64,000 bases of DNA from Pseudomonas viridiflava (lineage in GTDB: Bacteria > Pseudomonadota > Gammaproteobacteria > Pseudomonadales > Pseudomonadaceae): NCBI RefSeq assembly GCF_900580865.1, contig NZ_UTBZ01000164.1, forward strand, positions 270,690 to 334,689. The letters are read 5' to 3'. Of the stretch, positions 32,656-42,186 are shown piece by piece. The position numbers were made by a program, and so were the translations under genes. Under the pieces are notes generated by a model. It did not search any database and was not told where the DNA came from. It was given only the letters and a program-made list of their open reading frames with translations. How positions within the stretch are numbered: the first letter of the stretch is position 1; the number at the start of each line of letters is the position of its first letter.

Positions 32656-33984
32656 TCAGCGCAACATGCCGCTGCCGTAACCCTTCAGGTTGGCTTTCTT
32701 CATCAGGGATTCGTACTGGTGCGAAACGAGGTGCGATTGTACTTGGGACATGAAGTCCATCACAACCACGACCACGATCAGCAACGAGGTCCCGCCAAGG
32801 TAGAACGGAACGTTTGCTGCAACCACCAGGAACTGGGGCAACAGACACACGGCCGTCATGTAAAGAGCACCGAACATGGTCAAGCGAGTCAGAACGCCAT
32901 CAATGTAGCGCGCAGACTGCTCACCTGGACGGATGCCCGGAATAAAGGCACCGGACTTCTTCAGGTTTTCCGCTACGTCTTTCGGATTGAACATCAACGC
33001 CGTATAGAAGAAGCAGAAGAAAATAATCCCTGCACTAAACAGCAGAATATTCAACGGCTGACCAGGAGCGATCGACTGCGAGATGTCCTGCAACCAGCCC
33101 ATACCTTCAGACTGACCGAACCAGGCACCCAACGAAGCCGGGAACAGCAAAATGCTGCTCGCGAAAATAGCCGGAATAACACCGGCCATGTTCACCTTAA
33201 GCGGCAAGTGGCTCGTCTGCGCAGCAAAAACCTTGCGGCCCTGCTGACGCTTGGCGTAGTGAACAGCAATACGACGCTGACCACGCTCAATGAACACCAC
33301 GAAACCGATAATCGCTACTGCCAGCAAACCGATGGCAACCAAGGCGAAAATGTTGATATCACCCTGACGCGCAGACTCGAAAGACTGCCCGATTGCTCTC
33401 GGAAGACCGGCGACGATACCCGAAAAAATCAACATCGAGATACCGTTACCTACACCACGCTCAGTAATCTGCTCACCCAGCCACATCATGAACATCGCAC
33501 CAGCCACAAAAGTGGATACCGCGACGAAATGGAAGCCAAAGTCACCAGTGAACGCAACACCCTGCCCTGCCAGACCAATGGACATGCCAATAGCCTGAAC
33601 GAGAGCGAGGATGACGGTGCCGTAGCGGGTGTACTGGCTGATCTTGCGACGGCCAGCTTCACCTTCCTTCTTCAACTGCTCCAGCTGCGGACTGACGGCT
33701 GTCATCAGTTGCATGATGATCGATGCCGAAATGTACGGCATGATCCCCAGTGCAAAGATGCTCATCCGTTCCAGCGCGCCGCCGGAGAACATGTTGAACA
33801 AGCTAAGAATGGTCCCCTCATTCTGTCGAAACAGGTCTGCGAGTCGGTCCGGGTTAATACCTGGAACCGGGATGTGTGCGCCTATTCGGTAGACGATAAT
33901 CGCCAGGAACAGAAAACGCAGACGAGCCCAGAGTTCAGACATACCGCCTTTGCCGAGCGCAGAGAGAGCACCTTGCTTAGCCAT
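32656..33984 (-). CDS. secY: Sec translocon subunit SecY
   Basis: 442 residues with ten transmembrane helices. Conserved blocks include RIGAHIPVPGINP near the first helix and GVIPAIFASSILLFP in the centre. SecY forms the protein-conducting channel with SecE and SecG. Its start directly abuts the rplO stop. Second last gene of the spc operon. Confidence 0.98.
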   Translation of the reverse strand: MAKQGALSALGKGGMSELWARLRFLFLAIIVYRIGAHIPVPGINPDRLADLFRQNEGTILSLFNMFSGGALERMSIFALGIMPYISASIIMQLMTAVSPQLEQLKKEGEAGRRKISQYTRYGTVILALVQAIGMSIGLAGQGVAFTGDFGFHFVAVSTFVAGAMFMMWLGEQITERGVGNGISMLIFSGIVAGLPRAIGQSFESARQGDINIFALVAIGLLAVAIIGFVVFIERGQRRIAVHYAKRQQGRKVFAAQTSHLPLKVNMAGVIPAIFASSILLFPASLGAWFGQSEGMGWLQDISQSIAPGQPLNILLFSAGIIFFCFFYTALMFNPKDVAENLKKSGAFIPGIRPGEQSARYIDGVLTRLTMFGALYMTAVCLLPQFLVVAANVPFYLGGTSLLIVVVVVMDFMSQVQSHLVSHQYESLMKKANLKGYGSGMLR

Positions 33985-34422
33985 TTATTCCTCGAACTTG
34001 CCGCCAGCTGCTTCGATAGCCGCACGCGCACCTTTGGTGGCGCCGATTCCCTTGCCGATAGTGACAGCGCGAGTCACTTCACCGGACAGCATGATTTTCA
34101 CACGCTGTACGTTGACGTTGATCACGTTGGCATCTTTCAGGGACTGCACGGTGACGATGTCGCCTTCCACTTTAGCCAGCTCGGACAGACGCACTTCTGC
34201 GCGGTCCATGGCTTTCAGGGAAACGAAACCGAACTTCGGCAGGCGACGATGCAGCGGCTGTTGACCGCCTTCAAAGCCTGGAGCAATGGTGCCACCGGAG
34301 CGGGAGGTCTGACCTTTGTGACCACGGCCACCAGTCTTACCCAAACCGCTACCGATACCACGGCCCGGACGATGCTTTTCGCGACGGGAACCCGGCGCTG
34401 GACTCAGATCATTGAGTTTCAT
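33985..34422 (-). CDS. rplO: 50S ribosomal protein L15
   Basis: 145 residues, with the Gly-rich RPGRGIGSGLGKTGGRGHKG N-terminal extension that threads into 23S rRNA. Stop and secY start are adjacent. 3 bp separate it from rpmD. Confidence 0.97.
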   Translation of the reverse strand: MKLNDLSPAPGSRREKHRPGRGIGSGLGKTGGRGHKGQTSRSGGTIAPGFEGGQQPLHRRLPKFGFVSLKAMDRAEVRLSELAKVEGDIVTVQSLKDANVINVNVQRVKIMLSGEVTRAVTIGKGIGATKGARAAIEAAGGKFEE

Positions 34423-34425
34423 CGA

Positions 34426-34602
34426 TTAACCCTCGACACGCAGCATGTAGTAAGCCTTGTTGATCATCCCGCGATTCTCGGGAGTATCCTGGACTTCTAC
34501 AGTGTGACCGATGCGACGCAGACCCAGACCCTTAACGCACAATTTGTGGTTAGGGATGCGGCCGGTCATGCTTTTGATCAGCGTTACTTTAACGGTAGCC
34601 AT
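34426..34602 (-). CDS. rpmD: 50S ribosomal protein L30
   Basis: 58 residues: [20 protein letters not shown], then [20 protein letters not shown], a complete L30 of the usual length. It lies between rpsE (2 bp) and rplO (3 bp) in the spc operon. Confidence 0.96.
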
Positions 34603-34604
34603 GA

Positions 34605-35105
34605 TCAGAAGATCTCCTTGACGCTTTTGCCACGCTTGGCGGCAATGGATTCAGGAGACTGCATAGCTTTCAAACCTTTGAAAGTGGCGTGAACCACGTT
34701 TACCGGGTTAGTCGAGCCGTAGCACTTGGCCAGAACGTTCTGAACGCCAGCAACTTCGAGGACAGCACGCATAGCGCCGCCAGCGATGATACCGGTACCT
34801 TCAGAAGCAGGCTGCATGTACACCTTCGAAGCGCCGTGAGCGGACTTCATTGCGTACTGCAGAGTGGTGCCGTTCAGATCAACTTGGATCATGTTGCGGC
34901 GAGCAGCTTCCATTGCCTTCTGGATCGCAGCAGGCACTTCACGCGACTTGCCACGGCCGAAGCCAACACGCCCTTTACCATCACCAACCACGGTCAACGC
35001 GGTGAAAGTGAAGATACGGCCGCCTTTAACGGTTTTGGCTACGCGGTTAACTTGAACCAGCTTCTCAATGTAGCCTTCGTCGCGCTTTTGGTCGTTATTT
35101 GACAT
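34605..35105 (-). CDS. rpsE: 30S ribosomal protein S5
   Basis: 166 residues. The S5 dsRNA-like N-domain holds [20 protein letters not shown] and [19 protein letters not shown]; the C-domain has [20 protein letters not shown]5 shapes the mRNA entry and decoding accuracy. Standard spc operon position after rplR. Confidence 0.97.
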
Positions 35106-35108
35106 AAC

Positions 35109-35459
35109 TTAGAACTCCAGCCCAGCTTCACGAGCAGCATCAGCCAGCGCTTTAACGCGGCCGTGATACTTGAAGCCAGAGCGGTCGAAAGCCACTTGCG
35201 AGACGCCAGCGGCCTTAGCACGCGTAGCGACCAGCTGGCCAACCTTTGTGGCCGCGTCGATGTTGCCAGTGGCACCATCGCGCAGTTCTTTATCCAAAGT
35301 CGAGGCGCTTGCCAGGACCTTGTTGCCGTCGGCCGAGATGACCTGGGCGTAGATGTGCTGCGACGAGCGGAACACGCAGAGACGCACGACTTCTAGTTCG
35401 TGCATTTTCAGGCGTGCTTTGCGAGCGCGACGCAGTCGAGTAACTTTTTTGTCGGTCAT
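35109..35459 (-). CDS. rplR: 50S ribosomal protein L18
   Basis: 116 residues, with conserved RLCVFRSSQHIYAQVI and the C-terminal AFDRSGFKYHGRVKALADAA. L18 binds 5S rRNA together with L5. Located between rplF and rpsE. Confidence 0.97.
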   Translation of the reverse strand: MTDKKVTRLRRARKARLKMHELEVVRLCVFRSSQHIYAQVISADGNKVLASASTLDKELRDGATGNIDAATKVGQLVATRAKAAGVSQVAFDRSGFKYHGRVKALADAAREAGLEF

Positions 35460-35469
35460 TTGCTATGCC

Positions 35470-36003
35470 CTACTTCTTCTTGGCTTCTTTACGACGGACG
35501 ACTTCGTCCGCGTAGCGCACACCTTTGCCTTTGTACGGCTCTGGTGGACGGAAGTCGCGGATCTCAGCGGCCACTTGACCTACCAGCTGCTTGTCGATGC
35601 CCTTGATCAGGATATCGGTCTGGCTAGGAGTCTCAGCGGTGATGCCTTCCGGCAGTTCGTAATCCACTGGGTGCGAGAAGCCAAGGGCAAGGTTCAGAAC
35701 CGTGCCTTTTGCTTGCGCCTTGTAACCAACACCGACCAGCTGGAGCTTGCGCTCGAAGCCTTGGCTTACGCCTTGGACCATGTTGTTTACCAACGCACGC
35801 GTGGTACCGGCCATTGCGCGAGTTTGTTGATCGCCATTGCGAGCAGCGAAACGCAGCTCACCAGCTTCTTCAACGATCTCAACGGACGAATGGATGTTCA
35901 GTTCAAGAGTACCCTTGGCACCCTTCACCGAAAGCTGTTGGCCTGCGAATTTTACTTCGACACCGGCTGGCAGCTTAACGGGGTTCTTAGCGACGCGAGA
36001 CAT
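35470..36003 (-). CDS. rplF: 50S ribosomal protein L6
   Basis: 177 residues, MSRVAKNPVKLPAGVEV start and C-terminal PEPYKGKGVRYADEVVRRKE, the L6 signature near the factor-binding site. Follows rpsH by 12 bp. Confidence 0.97.
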   Translation of the reverse strand: MSRVAKNPVKLPAGVEVKFAGQQLSVKGAKGTLELNIHSSVEIVEEAGELRFAARNGDQQTRAMAGTTRALVNNMVQGVSQGFERKLQLVGVGYKAQAKGTVLNLALGFSHPVDYELPEGITAETPSQTDILIKGIDKQLVGQVAAEIRDFRPPEPYKGKGVRYADEVVRRKEAKKK

Positions 36004-36015
36004 GCTTATCCCCCC

Positions 36016-36408
36016 TTAGAACACAGTGCAAAGAACTTCGCCGCCGACACCGGCAGCGCGCGCAGCACGATCCGTCATCACACCTTTGTTGGTGGAGACG
36101 ATAGACACGCCAAGACCGCCACGAACTTTCGGCAGATCTTCAACGGACTTGTACTGACGCAGGCCTGGACGACTAACGCGCTTCACTTCTTCGATAACCG
36201 GACGGCCTTCGAAGTACTTCAGCTCGATGGACAACGACGGCTTAGCGTCGGTGGTGATCTGAAAATCCGCGATGTAACCTTCGTCCTTCAGGACTTTTGC
36301 TACAGCCACCTTCAGCGTGGAAGACGGCATGCTTACGACAGACTTTTCAGCCATCTGGGCATTACGGATTCGAGTTAGCATGTCCGCTAACGGGTCCTGC
36401 ATACTCAT
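36016..36408 (-). CDS. rpsH: 30S ribosomal protein S8
   Basis: 130 residues, MSMQDPLADMLTRIRNAQMA and C-terminal GVSIVSTNKGVMTDRAARAA. S8 binds the central domain of 16S rRNA and in E. coli represses the spc operon through the rplE leader. An unusually long 209-bp gap with a hairpin separates it from rpsN upstream. Confidence 0.97.
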   Translation of the reverse strand: MSMQDPLADMLTRIRNAQMAEKSVVSMPSSTLKVAVAKVLKDEGYIADFQITTDAKPSLSIELKYFEGRPVIEEVKRVSRPGLRQYKSVEDLPKVRGGLGVSIVSTNKGVMTDRAARAAGVGGEVLCTVF

Positions 36409-36527
36409 GGGCTAGACGCTCCTAATACAGAAAAATTAGCCTTGCGGCTACTACTTGTCGCCGAGAACTTCCGGGCATGAAAAACACGGGCTCAGGCGAG
36501 CCGGTCATTCTAGACACACCCCAGAAA

Positions 36528-36557
36528 TGAATCAAGCCCCAAAAGGGGCTTGATTCA
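36528..36557 (-). other. Strong hairpin inside the spc operon between rpsN and rpsH
   Basis: TGAATCAAGCCCC / GGGGCTTGATTCA, a perfect 13-bp stem closed by a 4-nt loop (36528-36540, 36545-36557). On the transcript strand no continuous T tract follows (ATTTCTGGGG), so it may be a processing or stability element or a partial terminator. A smaller hairpin GCTC-AGGC-GAGC lies at 36490-36501. The rest of the 36409-36617 gap shows no gene. Confidence 0.75.
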
Positions 36558-36617
36558 GATTCAAGGCCACCGATGGTCAGGTTCTCGCGAACCCGAACAT
36601 CGAGACTTTGACAGCAA

Positions 36618-36923
36618 TTACCAGCTGGCTTTAACCAGACCTGGTACGTCACCACGCATTGCAGCTTCACGCAGCTTGTTACGGCCAAGGCCGAACTTGC
36701 GGTAAACGCCGTGCGGACGACCAGTCAGGCGGCAACGGTTACGCATGCGCGAAGCGCTTGCGTCACGTGGTTGCTTCTGCAGAGCTACGGTAGCTTCCCA
36801 ACGCGCTTCTGGACTTGCGTTCAGATCAACGATGATAGCTTTCAGCGCTGCACGCTTGGTGGCGTACTTGGCAACAGTGAGCTGACGCTTCAGCTCACGG
36901 TTTTTCATGCTCTTCTTGGCCAT
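36618..36923 (-). CDS. rpsN: 30S ribosomal protein S14
   Basis: 101 residues from the ATG at 36923 ([13 protein letters not shown]). A longer upstream frame overlaps rplE and is not used. It is the long, zinc-free form (C+ motif Cys residues absent; [14 protein letters not shown]), usual for gammaproteobacteria. S14 lies in the 30S head. Confidence 0.96.
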
Positions 36924-36936
36924 TTTCCTACTCCAA

Positions 36937-37476
36937 TCAGTTGCGGAACGGGAATTTGAAAGCACGCAGCAGAGCGCGGCCTTCATCATCGTTCTTGGCA
37001 GTGGTGGTCAGGGTAATGTCCAGACCGCGGAGAGCATCGATCTTGTCGTAGTCGATTTCCGGGAAAATGATCTGCTCTTTCACGCCCATGCTGTAGTTGC
37101 CACGACCATCGAAGGACTTGGCATTCAGGCCGCGGAAGTCGCGAACCCGAGGCAGGGAGATCGACAGCAGACGATCCAGGAACTCGTACATACGCTCACG
37201 GCGCAGGGTCACTTTGACGCCGATCGGCCATCCTTCGCGGACTTTAAAGCCAGCGATGGATTTACGAGCGTAGGTCACAACGACTTTCTGGCCGGTGATC
37301 TTTTCCAGGTCAGCAACAGCATGCTCGATGACTTTCTTGTCACCAACAGCTTCGCCCAAACCCATGTTCAGGGTGATTTTTGTAACGCGTGGAACTTCCA
37401 TCACGTTCGAAAGCTTAAGTTCTTCCTTAAGCTTCGGTGCGATTTCCTTCCAGTAAATCTCTTTTAGTCGTGCCAT
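36937..37476 (-). CDS. rplE: 50S ribosomal protein L5
   Basis: 179 residues; [16 protein letters not shown] and [15 protein letters not shown] are L5 blocks. L5 binds 5S rRNA and contacts P-site tRNA. Follows rplX by 20 bp. Confidence 0.97.
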
Positions 37477-37496
37477 GGTCTTCTACCTAGCAGTGT

Positions 37497-37811
37497 TCAA
37501 GCATCAACCGCTTTTTGGGTCGACTTGAAGACACGAATTTTCTTGCCGTCTTCTACTTTGAAACCAACGCGGTCAGCCTTGTTGGTTTCGCCGTTGAAAA
37601 TGGCGACGTTAGAAGCGTCCAGTGGAGCTTCTTTTTCGACGATACCGCCTTGCACGCCCGACATCGGGTTAGGCTTGGTATGACGCTTGACCAGGTTCAG
37701 ACCGCTAATAACCAGACGGTTATTAGCAAGAACCTTAAGCACCTTACCGCGCTTACCTTTGTCTTTGCCGGCGATCACGATGATCTCGTCGTCACGACGA
37801 ATCTTTTGCAT
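37497..37811 (-). CDS. rplX: 50S ribosomal protein L24
   Basis: 104 residues; the KOW motif DEIIVIAGKDKGKRGKVLKV is at the N-terminus. L24 is an assembly initiator near the tunnel exit. Follows rplN by 11 bp. Confidence 0.97.
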   Translation of the reverse strand: MQKIRRDDEIIVIAGKDKGKRGKVLKVLANNRLVISGLNLVKRHTKPNPMSGVQGGIVEKEAPLDASNVAIFNGETNKADRVGFKVEDGKKIRVFKSTQKAVDA

Positions 37812-37822
37812 GTCGGATCTCC

Positions 37823-38191
37823 TTACAGCACTTCTGGGGCGAGCGAGACGATCTTCATGAACTTCTCAGTACGAAGCTCACGGGTCACTGGCCCAAAGAT
37901 ACGGGTGCCGATCGGCTCTTGCTTGTTGTTCAGAAGAACAGCAGCGTTGCCATCAAAGCGGATAATGGAGCCATCAGCACGACGTACGCCGTGACGAGTG
38001 CGGACTACAACAGCAGTCATCACTTGGCCTTTTTTCACTTTACCGCGAGGAATTGCTTCCTTCACGGTAACTTTGATGATGTCACCGATACCAGCGTAAC
38101 GACGATGGGAGCCACCCAGCACCTTGATGCACATAACACGGCGAGCGCCGCTGTTATCGGCCACATCGAGCATGGATTGAGTCTGAATCAT
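37823..38191 (-). CDS. rplN: 50S ribosomal protein L14
   Basis: 122 residues, MIQTQSMLDVADNSGARRVM start and the ARIFGPVTRELR block. L14 forms an intersubunit bridge. First gene of the spc group, only 23 bp after rpsQ, so S10 and spc operons may be transcribed together here. Confidence 0.97.
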   Translation of the reverse strand: MIQTQSMLDVADNSGARRVMCIKVLGGSHRRYAGIGDIIKVTVKEAIPRGKVKKGQVMTAVVVRTRHGVRRADGSIIRFDGNAAVLLNNKQEPIGTRIFGPVTRELRTEKFMKIVSLAPEVL

Positions 38192-38214
38192 ATAATTTCT
38201 CCGACCCCTAGTCC

Positions 38215-38481
38215 TTAGACTTCCACAGCGCGTTCGAGAACATCAACCAGCGCCCAAGACTTGGTCTTGGCCATAGGACGAGTTTCACGAATAGTGACTT
38301 TGTCGCCGATGTGGCACTGGTTGGTTTCGTCGTGCGCGTGCAGCTTAGTCGAACGCTTAACGTATTTACCGTAGATCGGGTGCTTTACGCGACGCTCGAT
38401 CAGTACGGTGATGGTTTTGTCCATCTTGTCGCTGACAACACGGCCAGTCAGCGTACGGACAGTTTTTTCGGCTTCAGCCAT
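38215..38481 (-). CDS. rpsQ: 30S ribosomal protein S17
   Basis: 88 residues from the ATG at 38481 (MAEAEKTVRTLTGRVVSDKM), the start that matches the family and avoids overlap with rpmC; an ATG two codons earlier is possible. S17 is an early-binding OB-fold protein. Last gene of the S10 operon. Confidence 0.96.
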   Translation of the reverse strand: MAEAEKTVRTLTGRVVSDKMDKTITVLIERRVKHPIYGKYVKRSTKLHAHDETNQCHIGDKVTIRETRPMAKTKSWALVDVLERAVEV

Positions 38482-38483
38482 GA

Positions 38484-38675
38484 TCACTTACCTGCCTGCT
38501 GGTTGAGCACAGTCTTCACGCGAGCGATGTCACGTTTAACTTGCGAGAGCAGATGAGACTGCCCCAACTGGCCAGTTGCTTTCTGCATACGCAGATTGAA
38601 CTGGTCGCGCAGCAAGCCGAGCAGTTGCTCGTTCAGCTGCTGTGCGGATTTTTCACGAAGTTCATTCGCTTTCAT
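38484..38675 (-). CDS. rpmC: 50S ribosomal protein L29
   Basis: 63 residues, [20 protein letters not shown]. The start shares one base with the rplP stop (TGATG), giving translational coupling. L29 lies beside L23 at the tunnel exit. Confidence 0.96.
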
Positions 38676-39088
38676 CACATCACCGTCCGTTTAACAAAGG
38701 CGGTGGCGAGCGGCAGCTTTGCAGCAGCCAGGGCAAAAGCCTCACGCGCCAGCTCTTCAGAAACACCCTCGATTTCATACAGGACTTTGCCTGGCTGAAT
38801 CTGGGCAACCCAGTACTCCACACTACCCTTACCTTTACCCATACGAACTTCGAGGGGCTTTTTGGAAATAGGCTTGTCCGGGAATACACGGATCCAGATC
38901 TTGCCGCCACGTTTAACGTGACGGGTCAGAGCACGACGCGCTGACTCAATCTGACGAGCGGTGAGACGACCACGAGCTACAGACTTCAGCGCGAACTCGC
39001 CGAAGCTGACTTTGCTACCGCGCTGAGCCAGACCACGGTTGTGGCCTGTCATCTGCTTGCGGAACTTCGTACGCTTAGGTTGCAACAT
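38675..39088 (-). CDS. rplP: 50S ribosomal protein L16
   Basis: 137 residues, [20 protein letters not shown]; the [19 protein letters not shown] block lies near the A-site tRNA elbow. Coupled to rpmC. Confidence 0.97.
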
Positions 39089-39100
39089 TTGGCGTACCCC

Positions 39101-39787
39101 TTACTTAGCAGCTTTTTTACGAGGCGCTGGTGCTTGTGGTTTCAGCTCTTCTTGGCGACCACCAATTACTTCGCCTTTGAAGATCCAAACCTTTACACCG
39201 ATCACACCGTAAGTGGTGTGAGCTTCGTAGTTGGCATAGTCGATGTCGGCACGCAGGGTGTGCAATGGCACACGACCTTCGCGATACCATTCAGTACGTG
39301 CGATTTCAGCACCGCCGAGACGACCGCTCACTTGGATTTTGATGCCCTTGGCACCAATGCGCATGGCGTTCTGTACTGCGCGCTTCATAGCGCGACGGAA
39401 CATTACACGACGCTCCAGCTGCTGAGCTACGCTCTGCGCAACCAGCATACCGTCGAGCTCCGGCTTGCGGATCTCTTCGATATTGATGTGCACAGGCACA
39501 CCCATTTGCTTGGTCAGGTCCTGACGCAGTTTCTCAACATCTTCACCTTTCTTCCCGATAACGATACCTGGACGAGCGGTGTGGATGGTGATACGTGCAG
39601 TTTGGGCCGGACGATGGATATCGATACGGCTTACGGACGCGCTTTTTAGTTTGTCTTGGAGATACTCACGCACTTTCAGATCTGCGAACAAGTAGTCCGC
39701 ATAAGTCCGACCGTCTGCGTACCAGACGGAGGTGTGCTCCTTGACGATTCCCAGGCGAATGCCAATGGGATGTACTTTCTGACCCAT
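39101..39787 (-). CDS. rpsC: 30S ribosomal protein S3
   Basis: 228 residues from the ATG at 39787 ([18 protein letters not shown]). A longer upstream frame lies within rplV and is not used. The KH domain has [13 protein letters not shown] near 55-67. S3 lines the mRNA entry tunnel and helps unwind mRNA. Confidence 0.97.
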
Positions 39788-39800
39788 CTCTTCGACTCCG

Positions 39801-40133
39801 TTACTTGTCAGCAACCTTGACAGTGATATGGCAAGACCGCTTGACGATGCGATCAGCACGGCCTTTGGCACGTGGCATGATGCGCTTCAGCGAACGCCCT
39901 TCGTTGACGAAAACGGTGCTGACCTTCAGGTCATCAACGTCTGCGCCTTCGTTATGCTCGGCGTTGGCTACGGCCGACTCCAGCACTTTCTTCATGATCT
40001 CGGCGGCTTTCTTACTGCTGAAAGCCAACAAGTTGAGCGCTTCGCCCACCTTCTTCCCGCGGATCTGGTCGGCGACCAAGCGGGCTTTCTGGGCGGAGAT
40101 TCGAGCGCCCGACAACTTAGCGGCTACTTCCAT
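39801..40133 (-). CDS. rplV: 50S ribosomal protein L22
   Basis: 110 residues; [18 protein letters not shown] start region and the beta-hairpin [18 protein letters not shown], which lines the peptide tunnel constriction. The hairpin sequence is of the macrolide-sensitive type without insertions. Confidence 0.97.
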
Positions 40134-40144
40134 TTCCTAACCCC

Positions 40145-40420
40145 TTAACGCTTGGCTTTCTTGTCAGCCACGTGCCCGCGATAGTTGCGGGTACCGGCGA
40201 ACTCGCCCAGTTTGTGGCCGACCATGTCTTCGTTAACGAGAACTGGGACGTGCTGACGACCGTTGTGTACTGCGATGGTCAGACCGACCATTTGTGGCAG
40301 GATCATCGAACGACGCGACCAAGTCTTAATTGGTTTGCGATCGTTCTTTTCCGCCGCCACTTCGATCTTCTTCAGTAGGTGAAGATCAATAAAAGGACCT
40401 TTTTTCAGAGAACGTGGCAC
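40145..40420 (-). CDS. rpsS: 30S ribosomal protein S19
   Basis: 91 residues, MPRSLKKGPFIDLHLLKK and C-terminal TRNYRGHVADKKAKR. S19 lies in the 30S head next to S13. Follows rplB by 16 bp. Confidence 0.97.
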   Translation of the reverse strand: MPRSLKKGPFIDLHLLKKIEVAAEKNDRKPIKTWSRRSMILPQMVGLTIAVHNGRQHVPVLVNEDMVGHKLGEFAGTRNYRGHVADKKAKR

Positions 40421-40436
40421 TGTCGTATCCCTCTAT

Positions 40437-41261
40437 TTACTTGCGACGACGGACGATCATTTTGTCGGTACGCTTATTACCACGAGTCTTCGCGCCCTTA
40501 GTCGGGAAGCCCCATGGCGATACCGGATGACGACCACCAGAGGTACGACCTTCACCACCACCATGTGGGTGGTCAACCGGGTTCATGGCAACACCACGAA
40601 CGGTTGGGCGAACGCCACGCCAGCGCTTGGCACCAGCTTTACCCAGCGAACGCAGGCTGTGCTCGGAGTTCGAGACTTCGCCCAGGGTCGCACGGCATTC
40701 AGCCAGGACTTTACGCATTTCACCGGAACGCAGACGCAGGGTAACGTAAACGCCTTCACGAGCGATCAGCTGAGCCGAAGCACCAGCGGAACGAGCGATC
40801 TGTGCGCCTTTACCTGGCTTCAGTTCGATGCCGTGTACGGTAGAACCGACTGGAATGTTGCGCAGTTGCAGAGCGTTGCCTGGCTTGATTGGAGCCAGAG
40901 CGCCTGCGATCAGCTGGTCGCCAGCACTCACGCCTTTAGGGGCGATGATGTAGCGGCGCTCGCCGTCTGCGTAGCAAAGCAGTGCGATGTGAGCAGTACG
41001 GTTTGGATCGTATTCGATACGCTCGACAGTGGCGACGATGCCATCTTTGTCGTTGCGACGGAAATCGACCATACGATAATGCTGCTTATGACCACCACCG
41101 ATGTGACGCGTGGTAATACGGCCATTGTTGTTACGACCACCAGTCTTCGATTTTTTCTCGAGCAGCGGTGCGTGAGGAGCGCCTTTATGCAGCTCCTGGT
41201 TGACCACCTTGACCACAAAACGGCGGCCAGGGGAAGTCGGTTTGCATTTAACGATTGCCAT
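40437..41261 (-). CDS. rplB: 50S ribosomal protein L2
   Basis: 274 residues; the peptidyl-transferase-near segment MNPVDHPHGGGEGRTSGGRH with the conserved His is at about 224-243. L2 joins the subunits and supports peptide bond formation. Confidence 0.98.
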   Translation of the reverse strand: MAIVKCKPTSPGRRFVVKVVNQELHKGAPHAPLLEKKSKTGGRNNNGRITTRHIGGGHKQHYRMVDFRRNDKDGIVATVERIEYDPNRTAHIALLCYADGERRYIIAPKGVSAGDQLIAGALAPIKPGNALQLRNIPVGSTVHGIELKPGKGAQIARSAGASAQLIAREGVYVTLRLRSGEMRKVLAECRATLGEVSNSEHSLRSLGKAGAKRWRGVRPTVRGVAMNPVDHPHGGGEGRTSGGRHPVSPWGFPTKGAKTRGNKRTDKMIVRRRK

Positions 41262-41275
41262 GATGCACCCCTTCC

Positions 41276-41575
41276 TTACTCAGCACTGCTGCTGAAATCG
41301 AGATCTTGGCCTGGCTGAAGGGAGATAACTGCCTTCTTCCAGTCATTACGCTTGCCCAGACCGCGAGCAGTGCGCTTGCTCTTACCCAGAACATTCAGGG
41401 TAGTGACGCGCTCTACTTTCACGCTGAACAGGCTTTCGACGGCCTTCTTGATTTCCAGCTTGGTTGCGTCAGTAGCAACCTTGAAAACGAACTGGCCTTT
41501 CTTGTCTGCCAGAACCGTAGCCTTCTCGGAAACGTGCGGGCCAAGCAGAACTTTAAATACGCGTTCCTGGTTCAT
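41276..41575 (-). CDS. rplW: 50S ribosomal protein L23
   Basis: 99 residues, [20 protein letters not shown] and the extended loop [18 protein letters not shown]23 is the docking site for trigger factor and SRP. Its start overlaps the rplD stop by 4 bp. Confidence 0.97.
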
Positions 41576-42174
41576 CCCAGCAGCTCCTCGAATTTCTTCA
41601 CGGCCGACACGGTGATCAACACCTTGTCGTATGCGATCAGACTAACTGGATCGGAACCTTGAACGTCACGTACATCTACGTGCGGCAGGTTACGAGCAGC
41701 CAGGTACAGGTTCTGATCAACAGCGTCCGACACGATCAAAACGTCGGTCAGGCTCATGTTGTTCAGCTTGCCCAGCAGATCTTTGGTTTTCGGAGTTTCA
41801 ACAGCGAAATCCTGAACCACGACCAGACGATCAGTACGCACCAGCTCAGCAAGGATGGAACGCATTGCTGCGCGATACATCTTCTTGTTCAGCTTCTGGG
41901 AGTGATCCTGTGGACGTGCTGCAAAAGTGGTACCGCCGCCACGCCAGATTGGGCTACGGATAGTACCGGCACGAGCACGGCCAGTACCTTTCTGACGCCA
42001 TGGGCGCTTACCGCCACCACGAACGTCGGAACGGGTCTTCTGCTGCTTGGTACCTTGACGGCCGCCAGCCATGTAGGCCACGACTGCTTGGTGAACCAGC
42101 GTCTCGTTGAATTCGCCGCCAAATGTCAGTTCGGAAACTTCGATCGCTTGAGCGTCATTTACATTTAATTGCAT
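41572..42174 (-). CDS. rplD: 50S ribosomal protein L4
   Basis: 200 residues; the loop [20 protein letters not shown] reaches the tunnel constriction. In E. coli, L4 represses the S10 operon through its leader; the same may hold here but the rpsJ leader is short. Coupled to rplW by ATGA. Confidence 0.97.
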
Positions 42175-42186
42175 GTCAGCTTCCCC

